Shown: positions 17,654 to 27,363, numbered from the stretch's first letter. The stretch is 64,000 nucleotides of DNA from Denitrobaculum tricleocarpae (GCF_007004665.1 NZ_ML660053.1:496001-560000); one strand, 5' to 3'. Notes: generated by a model not told the origin, from the sequence alone. Made by a program: numbers and translations.

Positions 17654-18068
17654 GGTTCCCAACTTGTCGAACGAATGGCAAAACCTGCGTCAGGCCCGCA
17701 AATACTCAGTCTTTCAGCAGGCTTTCGAGCAACCCCGAACACTACCAAATGTGAGCCTGGAGTGCAGATTTGTACCCCTAACTTAGCAATATATCTCACT
17801 TCTTTCAGTGTCTCCGTGTCCTATGGTCGCATATCTCACGAAGACGTTACTTCGCCTGTGCCATCAAGTTAGACAAGGCCGACGCCAGGCTGGGTTTCTC
17901 ATGTATTCAGAGAGAAACAGCCGTCTTTGGCGACCGGTTCACCCGGAATATCTGCGCCGGTTCCGGCGTTTTGAAGTGGTTCAAACCCCAGGACTTGGAT
18001 CAACTCGATGATAGATAGACTATTCCCAACCTATTGAACTTGACTTAAGTCACGTCCTGTCTGGCTTC
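17654..18068. other. Upstream region of hemA
   Basis: 415 bases between the hemA start and the aminotransferase stop. It contains the FNR-like box at 18041-18054. A short plus-strand frame (17808-18011) has no family resemblance. I see no terminator for the aminotransferase gene. Confidence 0.4.
18041..18054. promoter_or_regulatory. FNR/FixK-type box upstream of hemA
   Basis: TTGACTTAAGTCAC differs from the symmetric TTGAC-N4-GTCAA form at one base. It is about 390 bases from the hemA ATG and 15 bases past the aminotransferase stop codon. hemA is a known target of FnrL in Rhodobacter, but the distance here is long, so a direct role is uncertain. Confidence 0.4.
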
Positions 18069-19460
18069 TCAGTGCGCAGGTGCATCTGCATCCTGCGCCA
18101 GCCAATCCTGGGTGTCCTCCAGGGCTTTCCCGAAGCGTTCAAGCATATCGTCCACCTGAGCTTCGGTAATGATCAGGGGCGGCGAGAAGGCCACGCTGTC
18201 GCCCAGATTACGCAGGATAAGACCATGAGCCTGGGCACGGCCGACCAGGTAGGCACCGACCTTTCCGATCGGGTCGAACGGCGTCTTGGCGGCTTTGTCG
18301 GCCACCAGTTCGACGGCTCCGATCAGTCCGATCCCGCGCACCTCCCCGACGAAGGGGCGGTCTGCAAAACCTCTCAACCCGGCCTGCAGGTGCTGACCCA
18401 CAGCGCGGGCATGATCGAAAAGTCTCCGTTCTTCGTAAATCTTCAGGGTCTCGAGGGCGACAGCGGCACTGACCGGGTGTCCCGCGTAGGTGTAGCCGTG
18501 ACCGAAGGTGCCGATTTTCGCGCTGTTGTCCGCAAGGGCCTGATAGACCTTGTCCGCAATCATGACCGCTGAAATCGGCAGGTAGGAAGAACTCAGGGCC
18601 TTGGCCATCACCATAATGTCGGGCTTGATTCCAAAGGTGACAGACCCGAAGGATTCGCCCGTGCGGCCAAAGCCGCAGATGACTTCGTCGGCGACCAGCA
18701 GAATGTCGTACTTTGCGAGAACGGCCTGGATCTTTTCCCAATAGGTCGCGGGCGGAACGATGACGCCCCCGGCTCCCATCACAGGTTCCGCAATAAAGGC
18801 GGCCACCGTTTCCGGGCCTTCCTCCTGGATCATCTGCTCCAGATCCGCGGCCATGCGGGTCGCGAAATCCTCCTCGGTCTCGCCCTCCAGGCCAAAACGG
18901 TAATAGTGCGGGCAGGAGGTATGGAGGATATTGGTGATCGGCAGGTCGAAATCGGCGTGGTTGGCCGGCAGGCCGGTCATGCTGCCCGAGGCGACCGTGA
19001 CGCCGTGGTAACCTTTGATCCGGCTGATAATCTTCTTTTTTTCAGGGCGGTCCAGCGCGTTGTTGTAGTACCAGACGAACTTGACCACGCTGTCGTTTGC
19101 TTCCGAGCCTGAATTGGCGAAGGCGACCTTCGACATCTTGACCGGTGCCAGCTCGATCAGCTTTTCGGCGAGGTCGACGCTGGGTGTCGAGACCTTGTGG
19201 TTAAAGGCGTGGTAGTAGGGCAGTTCATGCATCTGTTTTGTTGCGGCGTCTATCAGGCGCTGCTCACCAAACCCCAGGGATGTGCTCCACAGACCGGCCA
19301 TGCCCTCTATATACTCCTGACCCTGCTCGTCGAAGACATGAATGCCTTTGCCCTTCACGATCACCAGCGGTCCTTCGGACTCGTGTTTCCTGGCGTTGGT
19401 GTAGGGGTGGAAGTGGTAGGCGATATCCCGGCTAGCGGTCGAATTGGGCAAAGACGTCAT
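18069..19460 (-). CDS. Class III aminotransferase (omega-amino acid/putrescine-pyruvate type)
   Basis: A 463-residue PLP-dependent fold-type I aminotransferase. Active-site elements seen: GSEANDSVVK near 118-127, DEVICGFGRTG with PLP-contacting Asp258, and the Schiff-base Lys287 in MAKALSSSYLPISAV. It most resembles the putrescine/beta-alanine/taurine-pyruvate aminotransferase group, which transfers terminal amino groups to pyruvate. ATG at 19460 has GGAG upstream; the frame opens one codon earlier at a TTG. It lies upstream of hemA and near the polyamine importer, so a diamine donor is plausible. Confidence 0.88.
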   Translation of the reverse strand: MTSLPNSTASRDIAYHFHPYTNARKHESEGPLVIVKGKGIHVFDEQGQEYIEGMAGLWSTSLGFGEQRLIDAATKQMHELPYYHAFNHKVSTPSVDLAEKLIELAPVKMSKVAFANSGSEANDSVVKFVWYYNNALDRPEKKKIISRIKGYHGVTVASGSMTGLPANHADFDLPITNILHTSCPHYYRFGLEGETEEDFATRMAADLEQMIQEEGPETVAAFIAEPVMGAGGVIVPPATYWEKIQAVLAKYDILLVADEVICGFGRTGESFGSVTFGIKPDIMVMAKALSSSYLPISAVMIADKVYQALADNSAKIGTFGHGYTYAGHPVSAAVALETLKIYEERRLFDHARAVGQHLQAGLRGFADRPFVGEVRGIGLIGAVELVADKAAKTPFDPIGKVGAYLVGRAQAHGLILRNLGDSVAFSPPLIITEAQVDDMLERFGKALEDTQDWLAQDADAPAH

Positions 19461-19868
19461 CAAATTCTCCAGAAGCTCTACGCCTGCATCCGGGCGTTTA
19501 TCGTGCTGAATAGGCTCGGTCGAGTTTATCCGGCAGTTATCCGGAACGCCAGATTGCGTGTGGCCGTAAGTTCCTGTTTGCGCGTCTGTAAATTAGCAGC
19601 ATTCCACACAGAAATACTGAGCATTTTTCCCTGAAGTCGTGAACACCGTGAATCCGCCATTTTATTCATGCGGTTAGGCGAAGATTCTTCCAATCAATTG
19701 CTCCGTTTGGTAAAGACCGCGCTCTAGAAGCTTGTTTCCTCGTGCAACACCGTACTAGGCTGACGGCTAACAGAAGTTGGCCCGGCTCGACAAGGACCAT
19801 ATGGTTCCTGGCCAGGTCAGACTTCGTAAACAACCAACGGTCTAAGTACAACCAACAGGGGGTTAGAG
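19461..19868. other. Divergent promoter region between the aminotransferase and the dipeptide-type operon
   Basis: 408 bases without a gene. It should carry promoters for both directions. A 10-bp palindrome ACCATATGGT lies at about 19797-19806. I see no other strong signal. Confidence 0.35.
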
Positions 19869-21446
19869 ATGGGCTTACGACGTAGCCTGATTGCCGTCGC
19901 CAGCGTTGCGGCAATCTGCGCAGCATCCGGTGCGCAGGCAAAAACATTCAAGTGGGCATTCCAGGGCGATGCCCAGTCACTTGATCCGCACACACTGAAC
20001 GAGACCTTCACGCTCGGCTTTCTGAGCAATGTCTATGAGGGTCTGGTCCGGCGCGGTCCTGATCTGCAGATTCTCCCGAGCCTCGCCGAGAGCTGGGAAC
20101 TGCTGGATCCGAATCATTGGCGTTTCACGCTCAGAAAAGGCGTCAAGTTCCACAACGGCAATGACTTCAATGCCGACGACGTTGTCTTCACCTTCGACCG
20201 GGTCCGCATGGACGGATCGGACATCAAGACCAAGGTTGCGGCCGATACCAAGGTCGTGAAGGTAGACGATTATACGGTCGACATCATCACCTCGCAGCCC
20301 AATCCCATCGTCTACTACGAGTGGGATAACGTGCTGATCATGGATAAGGAGTGGGCGGAAGAGAACAACGCCACTGCTCCGACCGACGTGACCAAGGATG
20401 CCAACAACTATGCGGCCTTCAACGCCAACGGCACCGGGCCCTTCAAGATCGTCGAGCGCGAAACCGATGTGAGAACGGTCTTCAAGCCAAACCCCGACTG
20501 GTGGGATGAGGCGAAGCACAATGTCACCGAAGGCATCTTCACTCCGATCTCCTCCGACGCAACCCGGGTCGCGGCTTTGCTGTCGGGCGAAATCGACATG
20601 ATGTATCCGGTTCCCGTTCAGGATATCAAGCGTATCGACTCCAACGGCGGTACCGCCACCCTGACCGGGCCTGAGTTGCGCACTATTTTCCTGGGCATGG
20701 ACCAGTCGCGCGACGAATTGCTCTACTCGAACGTCAAGGGTGAGAACCCCTTCAAGGACAAGCGGGTGCGCGAGGCTTTCTACAAGGCCATCGACGTTGA
20801 GACGATCCGTAAGAAGATCATGCGTAACCTCTCAACGCCATCCGCCATCATGATTTCGCCGTTCCTCTTCTCGAAGTCCGCGAAGTACGAACGGATGGGC
20901 TATGATCCCGAAGCCGCGAAAGCCCTGTTGGCCGAAGCAGGTTATCCGGATGGTTTCGAGCTGAGCATGGATTGCCCCAACAACCGTTATGTGAATGACG
21001 AGGCGATCTGTCAGGCCGTGGTCGCGATGCTTGCCAAGGTTGGCGTGAAAGTCGATCTGCTGGCACAGCCCAAGGCGCTCTACTTTAAGAAGGTCCTGGA
21101 CTTCGACACCAGCTTCTACATGCTTGGCTGGACGCCGGGCAGCTTCGACAGCTGGAATGTCATGTTCAACCTGCTGGCCTGCCGCGACGAAAACGCGACC
21201 CGGGCGAAGTTCAATCTGGGCGGCTACTGCAACCCGGACGTCGACAAGCTGACGGACGAGGTGCTGGTCGAGACCGATCCGGAAACCCGGGACAGCAAGA
21301 TCGAAGCGGCCTACGATATGGTGGCCGAGGATATCGGCTATATTCCGCTCCATCAGCAGGGCCTGGCCTGGGCCAAGAAAGACTCCGTGGATCTCGTACA
21401 GCGGGCTGACAACCAGTTCATGCTGCACTTCGTAAACGTGAAGTGA
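19869..21446 (+). CDS. Dipeptide/oligopeptide-type ABC transporter binding protein
   Basis: A periplasmic solute-binding protein of the DppA/OppA family (SBP_bac_5), 525 residues. The signal peptide (1-25) ends ASGAQA before KTFKWAFQGD. The family core is visible: LDPHTLNETFTLGFLSNVYEGLV, LAESWELLDPNHWRFTLRKGVKFHNG, FTFDRVRM and the RVREAFYKAIDVETI region. AGGGGG lies upstream of the ATG. It leads a plus-strand operon of two permeases, a fused ATPase, an amidohydrolase and a HAD phosphatase. The ligand could be a peptide or an N-acylated amino acid, given the M20 enzyme downstream. Confidence 0.93.
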   Translation: MGLRRSLIAVASVAAICAASGAQAKTFKWAFQGDAQSLDPHTLNETFTLGFLSNVYEGLVRRGPDLQILPSLAESWELLDPNHWRFTLRKGVKFHNGNDFNADDVVFTFDRVRMDGSDIKTKVAADTKVVKVDDYTVDIITSQPNPIVYYEWDNVLIMDKEWAEENNATAPTDVTKDANNYAAFNANGTGPFKIVERETDVRTVFKPNPDWWDEAKHNVTEGIFTPISSDATRVAALLSGEIDMMYPVPVQDIKRIDSNGGTATLTGPELRTIFLGMDQSRDELLYSNVKGENPFKDKRVREAFYKAIDVETIRKKIMRNLSTPSAIMISPFLFSKSAKYERMGYDPEAAKALLAEAGYPDGFELSMDCPNNRYVNDEAICQAVVAMLAKVGVKVDLLAQPKALYFKKVLDFDTSFYMLGWTPGSFDSWNVMFNLLACRDENATRAKFNLGGYCNPDVDKLTDEVLVETDPETRDSKIEAAYDMVAEDIGYIPLHQQGLAWAKKDSVDLVQRADNQFMLHFVNVK

Positions 21447-21465
21447 TGAGCTAGAATCCACGCTA

Positions 21466-21492
21466 AAACCCCCGGCCTTTCGGGCCCGGTTT
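21466..21492 (+). terminator. Attenuator-like hairpin after the binding-protein gene
   Basis: AAACC and GGTTT arms with an inner GGCC/GGCC pairing form an imperfect stem 20 bases after the stop codon. There is no long U-tract. It is probably a partial terminator or a message-stability hairpin that keeps the binding protein in excess over the permeases. Confidence 0.5.
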
Positions 21493-21597
21493 CGCGCTTT
21501 GCCACCAGCAAGCCGAGACGGACTTCGAAAGGCCGGACTCTTTTCTCCTGTGACTGATCCGCGTTCGGCGCGGCAATGGATTTAGATCCAGGTTCAA

Positions 21598-22572
21598 ATG
21601 ATCGGCTTCATTTTCAAACGATTCATCCAATCGTTTATCGTCATGTTCTTGGTCGCGCTTCTGGCCTTTACGATGTTCAATTTCCTGGGCGACCCCGTCA
21701 ATCAGATGGTCGGGATCGACACCACGGCGGCGGACCGCGAGGCTTTGCGGGATCGACTGGGTCTCAACGATCCGCTTCTGATCCAGTTCGGACGTTTTGT
21801 CAGCAACGCCGTACAGTTCGAGTTCGGCCAATCTTATCAGCACAAGCGCGCCGTTTCCGGTCTGATCCTGGACCGCCTGCCGGCCACGCTGGAGCTCAGC
21901 ATGATCGCGGCGATTTTCACGCTGGTCGTGGGCGTGCCCATGGGGGTCTACACCGGACTGCACCGGGATTCGCTGCTCTCCAAAATCTTCATGACGATCT
22001 CGCTGGTCGGGGTTTCCCTGCCGACGTTTCTGATCGGCATTCTTTTGATTTTCGTTTTTTCAGTGCAACTGCAGTGGTTGCCTTCGTTTGGCCGCGGCGA
22101 GGTCATCGACTTCGGGTTCTGGTCCACCGGGCTGCTGACGGCCACGGGCTGGAAAGCGATCATCATGCCCGCGGTGACCCTCGGGCTGTTCCAGATGACC
22201 CTGATTATGCGCCTGGTGCGCTCCGAAATGCTGGAGGTTCTGCGCAGCGATTACATCAAGTTCGCGAGGGCCCGGGGGCTGGCAAACCGCGCGATCAATT
22301 TCGGGCACGCTTTGAAGAATACGCTGGTGCCGGTGATTACGATCGCGGGCCTCCAACTGGGCTCATTGATTGCCTTCGCGATTATCACCGAGACCGTCTT
22401 TCAGTGGCCTGGCATGGGTTTGCTGTTCCTCCAGGCCATTCAGGTTGTCGATATCCCGATCATGGCGGCGTACCTGATGTTGATCGCGTTCTTTTTCGTG
22501 ATGATCAATATGATCGTTGACCTGCTCTATTACGTCGTCGACCCGCGCTTGCGCGTCGACGCAACAAGCTGA
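21598..22572 (+). CDS. Dipeptide-type ABC transporter permease (DppB-like)
   Basis: A 324-residue inner-membrane permease, six predicted helices. It has the DppB/OppB N terminus (FIFKRFIQSFIVMFLVALLAF) and the TMFNFLGDPVNQM periplasmic start. The EAA loop is FARARGLANRAINFGHALKN. It is followed 13 bases later by the DppC-like partner. The start at 21598 lacks a strong ribosome site, but the hydrophobic N terminus fits. Confidence 0.93.
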   Translation: MIGFIFKRFIQSFIVMFLVALLAFTMFNFLGDPVNQMVGIDTTAADREALRDRLGLNDPLLIQFGRFVSNAVQFEFGQSYQHKRAVSGLILDRLPATLELSMIAAIFTLVVGVPMGVYTGLHRDSLLSKIFMTISLVGVSLPTFLIGILLIFVFSVQLQWLPSFGRGEVIDFGFWSTGLLTATGWKAIIMPAVTLGLFQMTLIMRLVRSEMLEVLRSDYIKFARARGLANRAINFGHALKNTLVPVITIAGLQLGSLIAFAIITETVFQWPGMGLLFLQAIQVVDIPIMAAYLMLIAFFFVMINMIVDLLYYVVDPRLRVDATS

Positions 22573-22585
22573 AGGGCGCCGAGCC

Positions 22586-23524
22586 ATGTCGATTTCCACT
22601 ACAGCGCGGGCCGTCGATCTTCTGCAGCGGGCGGCCAACAGCGATCTCTACTATTCCTTCCGCAGTTCCAAGATGGTTATGGTCGCGGCCCTGGTCAGCT
22701 TCATTATGATCGTGGGAGCAACCTTCTCACCAATTCTTGCGCCCCATAACACGCTTGATCTGGCGAGCATCAGCCTGATCGACTCCCTGACGCCGCCGGT
22801 CTGGATGGAAGATGGAGACTCCCGCTTCCTGCTGGGGACGGACGACCAGGGGCGGGATATGCTCTCGGCCATCATGCATGGCGCGCGGGTCTCGCTCTTC
22901 GTCGGTTTCGCCAGCGTCATCTTTGCCATGGTGCTGGGGGTCTCGCTCGGACTGATCAGTGGCTATGCCGGGGGATTCCTGGACTCCTTCATCATGCGCG
23001 CGGCTGAGATCCAATTGAGCTTTCCGGCGATCCTGATTGCGCTGCTGATCGACGGCATTTTCCGCGGCGCGCTGGACTCCAAGACGCATGACGAACTGGC
23101 GGTTTACGTCATGATCCTGGCGATCGGCCTGTCCTTCTGGGTGCAGTATGCGCGGACCGTGCGCAGTTCGACCCTGGTCGAAAAGAGCAAGGAATACGTC
23201 GAGGCGGCGCGGGTCACCGGCCTGCCGCCCTTCCTAATCGTATTCCGGCATATTCTTCCCAATGTCACCGGCCCCCTGCTGGTGATCGCCACGATCAATC
23301 TGGCGCTGGCGATCATCACCGAAGCGACTTTGAGCTTCCTGGGTGTCGGTGTGCCGCCGACAGAACCCTCGCTCGGCACCTTGATCCGGGTCGGCAATGA
23401 TTTCCTCTTCTCCGGTGAATGGTGGATCACGATCTTCCCGGGGATTGCCCTCGCGGTCCTGGTTCTCGCGGTCAATCTCCTGGGCGATTGGCTGCGCGAC
23501 GCCCTGAACCCGAAATTGCGGTGA
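22586..23524 (+). CDS. Dipeptide-type ABC transporter permease (DppC-like)
   Basis: A 312-residue permease partner of the DppB-like protein. DppC hallmarks: an N-terminal extended region and first helix (VMVAALVSFIMIVGATFSPILAPH), FLLGTDDQGRDMLSAIMHGARVSL, and the EAA loop EAARVTGLPPFLIVFRHILPN. I start it at the ATG at 22586, just after the DppB-like stop; the open frame extends upstream into the previous gene but those residues are a shadow. It ends 4 bases before the ATPase gene. Confidence 0.93.
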   Translation: MSISTTARAVDLLQRAANSDLYYSFRSSKMVMVAALVSFIMIVGATFSPILAPHNTLDLASISLIDSLTPPVWMEDGDSRFLLGTDDQGRDMLSAIMHGARVSLFVGFASVIFAMVLGVSLGLISGYAGGFLDSFIMRAAEIQLSFPAILIALLIDGIFRGALDSKTHDELAVYVMILAIGLSFWVQYARTVRSSTLVEKSKEYVEAARVTGLPPFLIVFRHILPNVTGPLLVIATINLALAIITEATLSFLGVGVPPTEPSLGTLIRVGNDFLFSGEWWITIFPGIALAVLVLAVNLLGDWLRDALNPKLR

Positions 23525-23528
23525 CGCC

Positions 23529-25280
23529 ATGACACTCCTGAAGATCGACGACCTGAAAGTCGAGTTCCCCGGCCGTCATGATACCTTCGTCGCGGTGGAG
23601 AACATCCAGCTGGAACTGGAACCCGGGCAAATCTACGGGCTTGTGGGCGAGTCCGGTGCCGGCAAATCGACCATCGGTAACGCGGTGATTGATTTGCTCG
23701 AGCCACCGGGACGGGTTGCCGCAGGGCATATTGCGCTCGATGGGACGGCCATCGAAAACCTGCCCTATGAAAAGATGCGCAGTATCCGAGGCCGGCGCAT
23801 CGGCATGATCTTTCAGGATCCGCTGACCAGCCTAAACCCGCTCTACACGGTCGAGTACCAACTGGTCGAGACAATCCAGACGCACTTAAAACTGAGCGAG
23901 GTGGAAGCCGCCGCGCGGGCGATCGAGCTGCTGGACCAGGTGGGCATTCCCGAGCCTGAAGTCCGCGTCAAACACTATCCGCATCAGTTCTCCGGCGGCA
24001 TGCGTCAGCGGGTGGTCATCGCCCTTGCGCTTTGCGGCGAACCCGAGCTGATCATCGCCGACGAACCGACCACAGCGCTGGATGTTTCGATCCAGGCGCA
24101 GATTCTCGATCTCATCCGGAGCCTCTGCAAGCAGCGGCAGGTCGGGATGGTCATCATCACCCACGATATGGGAGTTATTGCCGATATCACCGACAACGTC
24201 GCGGTCATGTATCACGGCAAAATCGTTGAAAAAGGGCCGACGGCAAAAATTCTCTCCACACCAGAGCACCCCTACACCAAGAGCCTGATCTCCGCCGTCC
24301 CCCGCGCAGACCTGAGGCTGAACCGCTTCCCGATGGTCGATTACATAGAGGGACCGGAACCCACGCGCAGCAGTTTTGACGTATCGACCCACTGGTTGGG
24401 GAAGGCGCGCGACTTCAGTGCATCGGACGGTGGCGCCCTGGTGCGAGTCGAGTCTCTCTCCATCAAGTTTGTGACACAGCGTTCGATCCTGCCGAGCCGG
24501 AACAAACTCTTTACCGCGGTCGATGACGTGTCCTTCGAGATCCGTGACGGCGAAACCTTCGGTCTGGTCGGTGAGAGCGGCAGCGGTAAGTCCACAATCG
24601 CGCGCAGCATCGCCGGCCTTTACCGGCCGGCCTCGGGCAATATTCATTTTGCCGGTGGAAATCTGACGGCCATCAAGGATGAAAAGCAACTTAGGCCCTA
24701 CCGCCAGCAGATGCAGATGATCTTTCAGGATCCCTTTTCCTCGCTTAATTCGCGTATGCGTGTGCTCGACATCGTGGCGGAACCGATCCGCTTTCATAAG
24801 CTCGCATCCTCCCGTGCCGAGGTGGTCGAAATCGTGGAAGACCTGCTGGAGCATGTCGGTCTGGGCAGGGCGGCGGCGAAGCGCTTTCCGCACGAGTTTT
24901 CAGGTGGTCAGCGACAGCGGATCTCGATTGCCCGCGCCCTTGCGACACGGCCGCGCTTTTTGATTTGCGATGAGCCGACCTCGGCATTGGACGTTTCGAT
25001 CCAGGCCCAGATTCTGAATCTTCTCAAAGACTTGCAGGACGAACTTGGACTGACCATGTTGTTCATCAGTCACGACCTGCCGGTGATCCGGCAGATGTGC
25101 GACCGGGTGGCGGTAATGCGGCACGGCAAGATCTGCGAGATTGCAGAGACCGAGCAGCTTTTTGAAGAGCCTGGTCATGAGTACACGCGGCATCTCCTCG
25201 ATCTGATGCCTAAGCTTGAGAACCTCTCCCGCGAAGGCCTCGATGTCGCGGACGAAGATGCCGCGCGGCAATCACAATAA
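23529..25280 (+). CDS. Fused dipeptide-type ABC transporter ATPase (DppD-DppF fusion)
   Basis: A 583-residue cytoplasmic protein with two complete ABC domains, replacing the usual separate DppD and DppF. Domain 1: Walker A GESGAGKST, signature FSGGMRQRVVIALAL, Walker B LIIADEPTTALD. Domain 2: Walker A GESGSGKST, signature FSGGQRQRISIARAL, Walker B FLICDEPTSALD. The linker (about residues 262-305) has the oligopeptide-type tail region. Such fusions are common in alphaproteobacteria. It completes an importer with the three preceding genes. Confidence 0.95.
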   Translation: MTLLKIDDLKVEFPGRHDTFVAVENIQLELEPGQIYGLVGESGAGKSTIGNAVIDLLEPPGRVAAGHIALDGTAIENLPYEKMRSIRGRRIGMIFQDPLTSLNPLYTVEYQLVETIQTHLKLSEVEAAARAIELLDQVGIPEPEVRVKHYPHQFSGGMRQRVVIALALCGEPELIIADEPTTALDVSIQAQILDLIRSLCKQRQVGMVIITHDMGVIADITDNVAVMYHGKIVEKGPTAKILSTPEHPYTKSLISAVPRADLRLNRFPMVDYIEGPEPTRSSFDVSTHWLGKARDFSASDGGALVRVESLSIKFVTQRSILPSRNKLFTAVDDVSFEIRDGETFGLVGESGSGKSTIARSIAGLYRPASGNIHFAGGNLTAIKDEKQLRPYRQQMQMIFQDPFSSLNSRMRVLDIVAEPIRFHKLASSRAEVVEIVEDLLEHVGLGRAAAKRFPHEFSGGQRQRISIARALATRPRFLICDEPTSALDVSIQAQILNLLKDLQDELGLTMLFISHDLPVIRQMCDRVAVMRHGKICEIAETEQLFEEPGHEYTRHLLDLMPKLENLSREGLDVADEDAARQSQ

Positions 25281-25306
25281 CCACCACACCAGCAGAGAGT
25301 CGAAGA

Positions 25307-26488
25307 ATGGCTGTTATCAATCGCATCGCAGAGTTTCATGATGACATCAAAGGCTGGCGCCGTGATCTGCACGCCCACCCCGAGACGGCCTTTGAGGAAG
25401 TCCGAACGTCCGACTTCGTTGCGGATAAGCTCGAGGAATGGGGCATCGAAGTCCACCGCGGTCTGGCGACCACCGGCGTCGTCGGTGTGTTGCATGGTAA
25501 CAAAAAGAGCGGCCGCGCGATTGGTCTGCGCGCGGATATGGACGCGCTGCACCTGACCGAGCTCAATGAATTCGATCATCGCTCCAAGAACGAGGGCAAG
25601 ATGCATGGCTGCGGTCATGACGGCCATACGGCGATGTTGCTGGGGGCCGCCCGCTACCTGGCTGAAACCAAGAACTTCGACGGGACCGTCAATTTCATCT
25701 TCCAGCCCGCCGAGGAAAACGAAGGCGGCGGCCGGGTCATGGTCGAAGAGGGGCTGTTCGAGAAGTTCCCGGTGGAGGCGGTTTACGGTCTCCACAATAT
25801 GCCGGGGATTCCCACGGGACAGGTCGGCATGCGGGTCGGACCGGCGATGGCGGCCTTCGATATCTTCGAACTGACGATCAAAGGTGTCGGCGCACACGCG
25901 GCGATGCCGCATCTGGGTGTCGATGCCATACTGGTGACCTCGCAAATCGTGACGGCGCTGCAGAGCATCGCTTCGCGTCGGGTCGATCCGTTGGAATCCG
26001 TTGTGGTGAGCGTGACCCAGATTCACGCGGGCGATACCTGGAACGTGATCCCGCAGGAAGCCGTCATCCGCGGCACGGTCCGCAGCTTCGATGCTGATGT
26101 GCAGGCGCAGACCGAGGCCGATATCGAGCGGATCGCAAAGGGGATTTGCGAGTCGCAGGGCGCCAGCATGACCATGCGCTATGAAAAACGCTATCCCGCG
26201 GTGGTCAATACCTCGATGGAAACCGACATTGCAGCCGAGGTTGCGGCACAGGTGGTTGGCGAACCCAACGTCGAAGTCGGCATGCCGCCGCTGATGGGCT
26301 CGGAGGACTTCGCCTATATGCTGCAGGAAAAGCCCGGTTGTTACATCTGGCTGGGCAACGGTGCGGATGGCGAGCCCGGCGGTTGCTCGGTCCATAACCC
26401 GCTTTACGATTTCAACGATGAAATCTCGGTGATCGGCGCGAGTTACTGGGCGAAACTCGTCGAGACCACCATGCCACGGGCGGGGTAA
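25307..26488 (+). CDS. M20 family amidohydrolase (hippurate/N-acyl-amino-acid hydrolase type)
   Basis: A 393-residue metal-dependent hydrolase that removes acyl groups from amino acids or hydrolyses small peptides. The metal-binding motifs GCGHDGHTAML (around residue 100) and QPAEENEGGGRVM, the dimerisation-domain HAAMPHLGVDAI and the LMGSEDFAYM close are all present. It opens with a HipO-like DIKGWRRDLHAHPETAFEE. It belongs to the importer operon, 26 bases after the ATPase, which implies that the imported solute is an N-acyl or peptide-bound amino acid, or its breakdown product. Confidence 0.93.
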   Translation: MAVINRIAEFHDDIKGWRRDLHAHPETAFEEVRTSDFVADKLEEWGIEVHRGLATTGVVGVLHGNKKSGRAIGLRADMDALHLTELNEFDHRSKNEGKMHGCGHDGHTAMLLGAARYLAETKNFDGTVNFIFQPAEENEGGGRVMVEEGLFEKFPVEAVYGLHNMPGIPTGQVGMRVGPAMAAFDIFELTIKGVGAHAAMPHLGVDAILVTSQIVTALQSIASRRVDPLESVVVSVTQIHAGDTWNVIPQEAVIRGTVRSFDADVQAQTEADIERIAKGICESQGASMTMRYEKRYPAVVNTSMETDIAAEVAAQVVGEPNVEVGMPPLMGSEDFAYMLQEKPGCYIWLGNGADGEPGGCSVHNPLYDFNDEISVIGASYWAKLVETTMPRAG

Positions 26489-26502
26489 CGGCAGGTTCCG
26501 TT

Positions 26503-27171
26503 TTGCCGCACCCTGAACCATCAGAGCCGCCGGCGCTTATCATCTTCGATTGCGACGGTGTTCTGGTCGACAGCGAGACCATCGCCAACGCGGTTATGGC
26601 AGAGGAAATCAGCGCCCTGGGCTGGCAGGTGACGACGGACTATTGCCTGAAGTACTTCAAGGGTTCGCATCTCGACACGGTGATGGCCGTGATCGAGGAA
26701 AAAATCGGACGATCTCTGCCGGAAAACTGGTTGGCAAATCTGCGCGCGCGCAGTGACATAGCCTTCCGCAAGGATCTGCAGCCGGTACCGGGAATCCATG
26801 CGCTACTCGACTTTCTTGTGGAGAGCGACCTGCAACACTGCGTGGCGTCCCAGGGACCGCATGAGAAGATGGCGGTCACGCTTGACGTGACAGGATTAAA
26901 ACCGCGTTTTGAAGGGCGGATCTTTTCGGCCTACGAAGTCGAGCGCGGCAAACCCCATCCGGACCTCTTTCTGCATGCCGCGGAGACAATGGGACATGCG
27001 CCGCAACGCTGTGTGGTCATCGAAGACAGTCCGCTCGGTGTGCAGGCGGCCAAGGCGGCCAGCATGCGCGTGCTCGGCTATGACCCCAAGGGGTTGGATC
27101 CGCGTTTGGCACGGGAGGGCGCGCAGGTTTTCACGGATATGCGCGCGCTTCCAGGGCTGCTCGGTATCTGA
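26503..27171 (+). CDS. HAD-superfamily phosphatase (beta-phosphoglucomutase/phosphoglycolate type)
   Basis: A 222-residue haloacid-dehalogenase-like hydrolase. Motif I FDCDGVLVDSE holds the nucleophilic Asp, motif III is the Lys in ERGKPHPDLF, and motif IV is VIEDSPLGVQAA. A helical cap lies between motifs I and II. The frame opens with a TTG at 26503, and no ATG occurs before motif I, so TTG appears to be the start; GGCAGG lies upstream. It closes the import operon 14 bases after the amidohydrolase. Substrate unknown. Confidence 0.9.
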   Translation: MPHPEPSEPPALIIFDCDGVLVDSETIANAVMAEEISALGWQVTTDYCLKYFKGSHLDTVMAVIEEKIGRSLPENWLANLRARSDIAFRKDLQPVPGIHALLDFLVESDLQHCVASQGPHEKMAVTLDVTGLKPRFEGRIFSAYEVERGKPHPDLFLHAAETMGHAPQRCVVIEDSPLGVQAAKAASMRVLGYDPKGLDPRLAREGAQVFTDMRALPGLLGI

Positions 27172-27179
27172 GGAGCGCT

Positions 27180-27203
27180 AAGCCCTGGCTTGCACCAGGG
27201 CTT
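27180..27203 (+). terminator. Stem-loop at the end of the dipeptide operon
   Basis: AAGCCCTGG and CCAGGGCTT pair perfectly (9 bp) around a six-base loop, nine bases after the HAD stop. It is followed by taagag rather than a U-run, so termination may need Rho or be partial. It also faces the convergent permease gene. Confidence 0.55.
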
Positions 27204-27363
27204 ATAAGAGCCCGCTATTCCGGCAATAGAGCATGTGAGTCTGGCCCGAGAGCTTTTCCGTCCAACGGTTTCTGTGTCTTATCCTGGATTGCAGATTTCC
27301 GTTTTTCGTCTGTTCGAATCTCTGCCCCCCGGTGAGTTTGATCAGCTTTTATGAGCCTTCACT

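Noticed and set aside
17808-18011. 67-residue plus-strand frame upstream of hemA
   Set aside because: No ribosome site and no family resemblance; Arg-rich random frame.
27305-27330. gttcgaatc resembling a tRNA T-loop
   Set aside because: The flanking bases do not form a T-stem or acceptor stem, and no matching 5' half is present.
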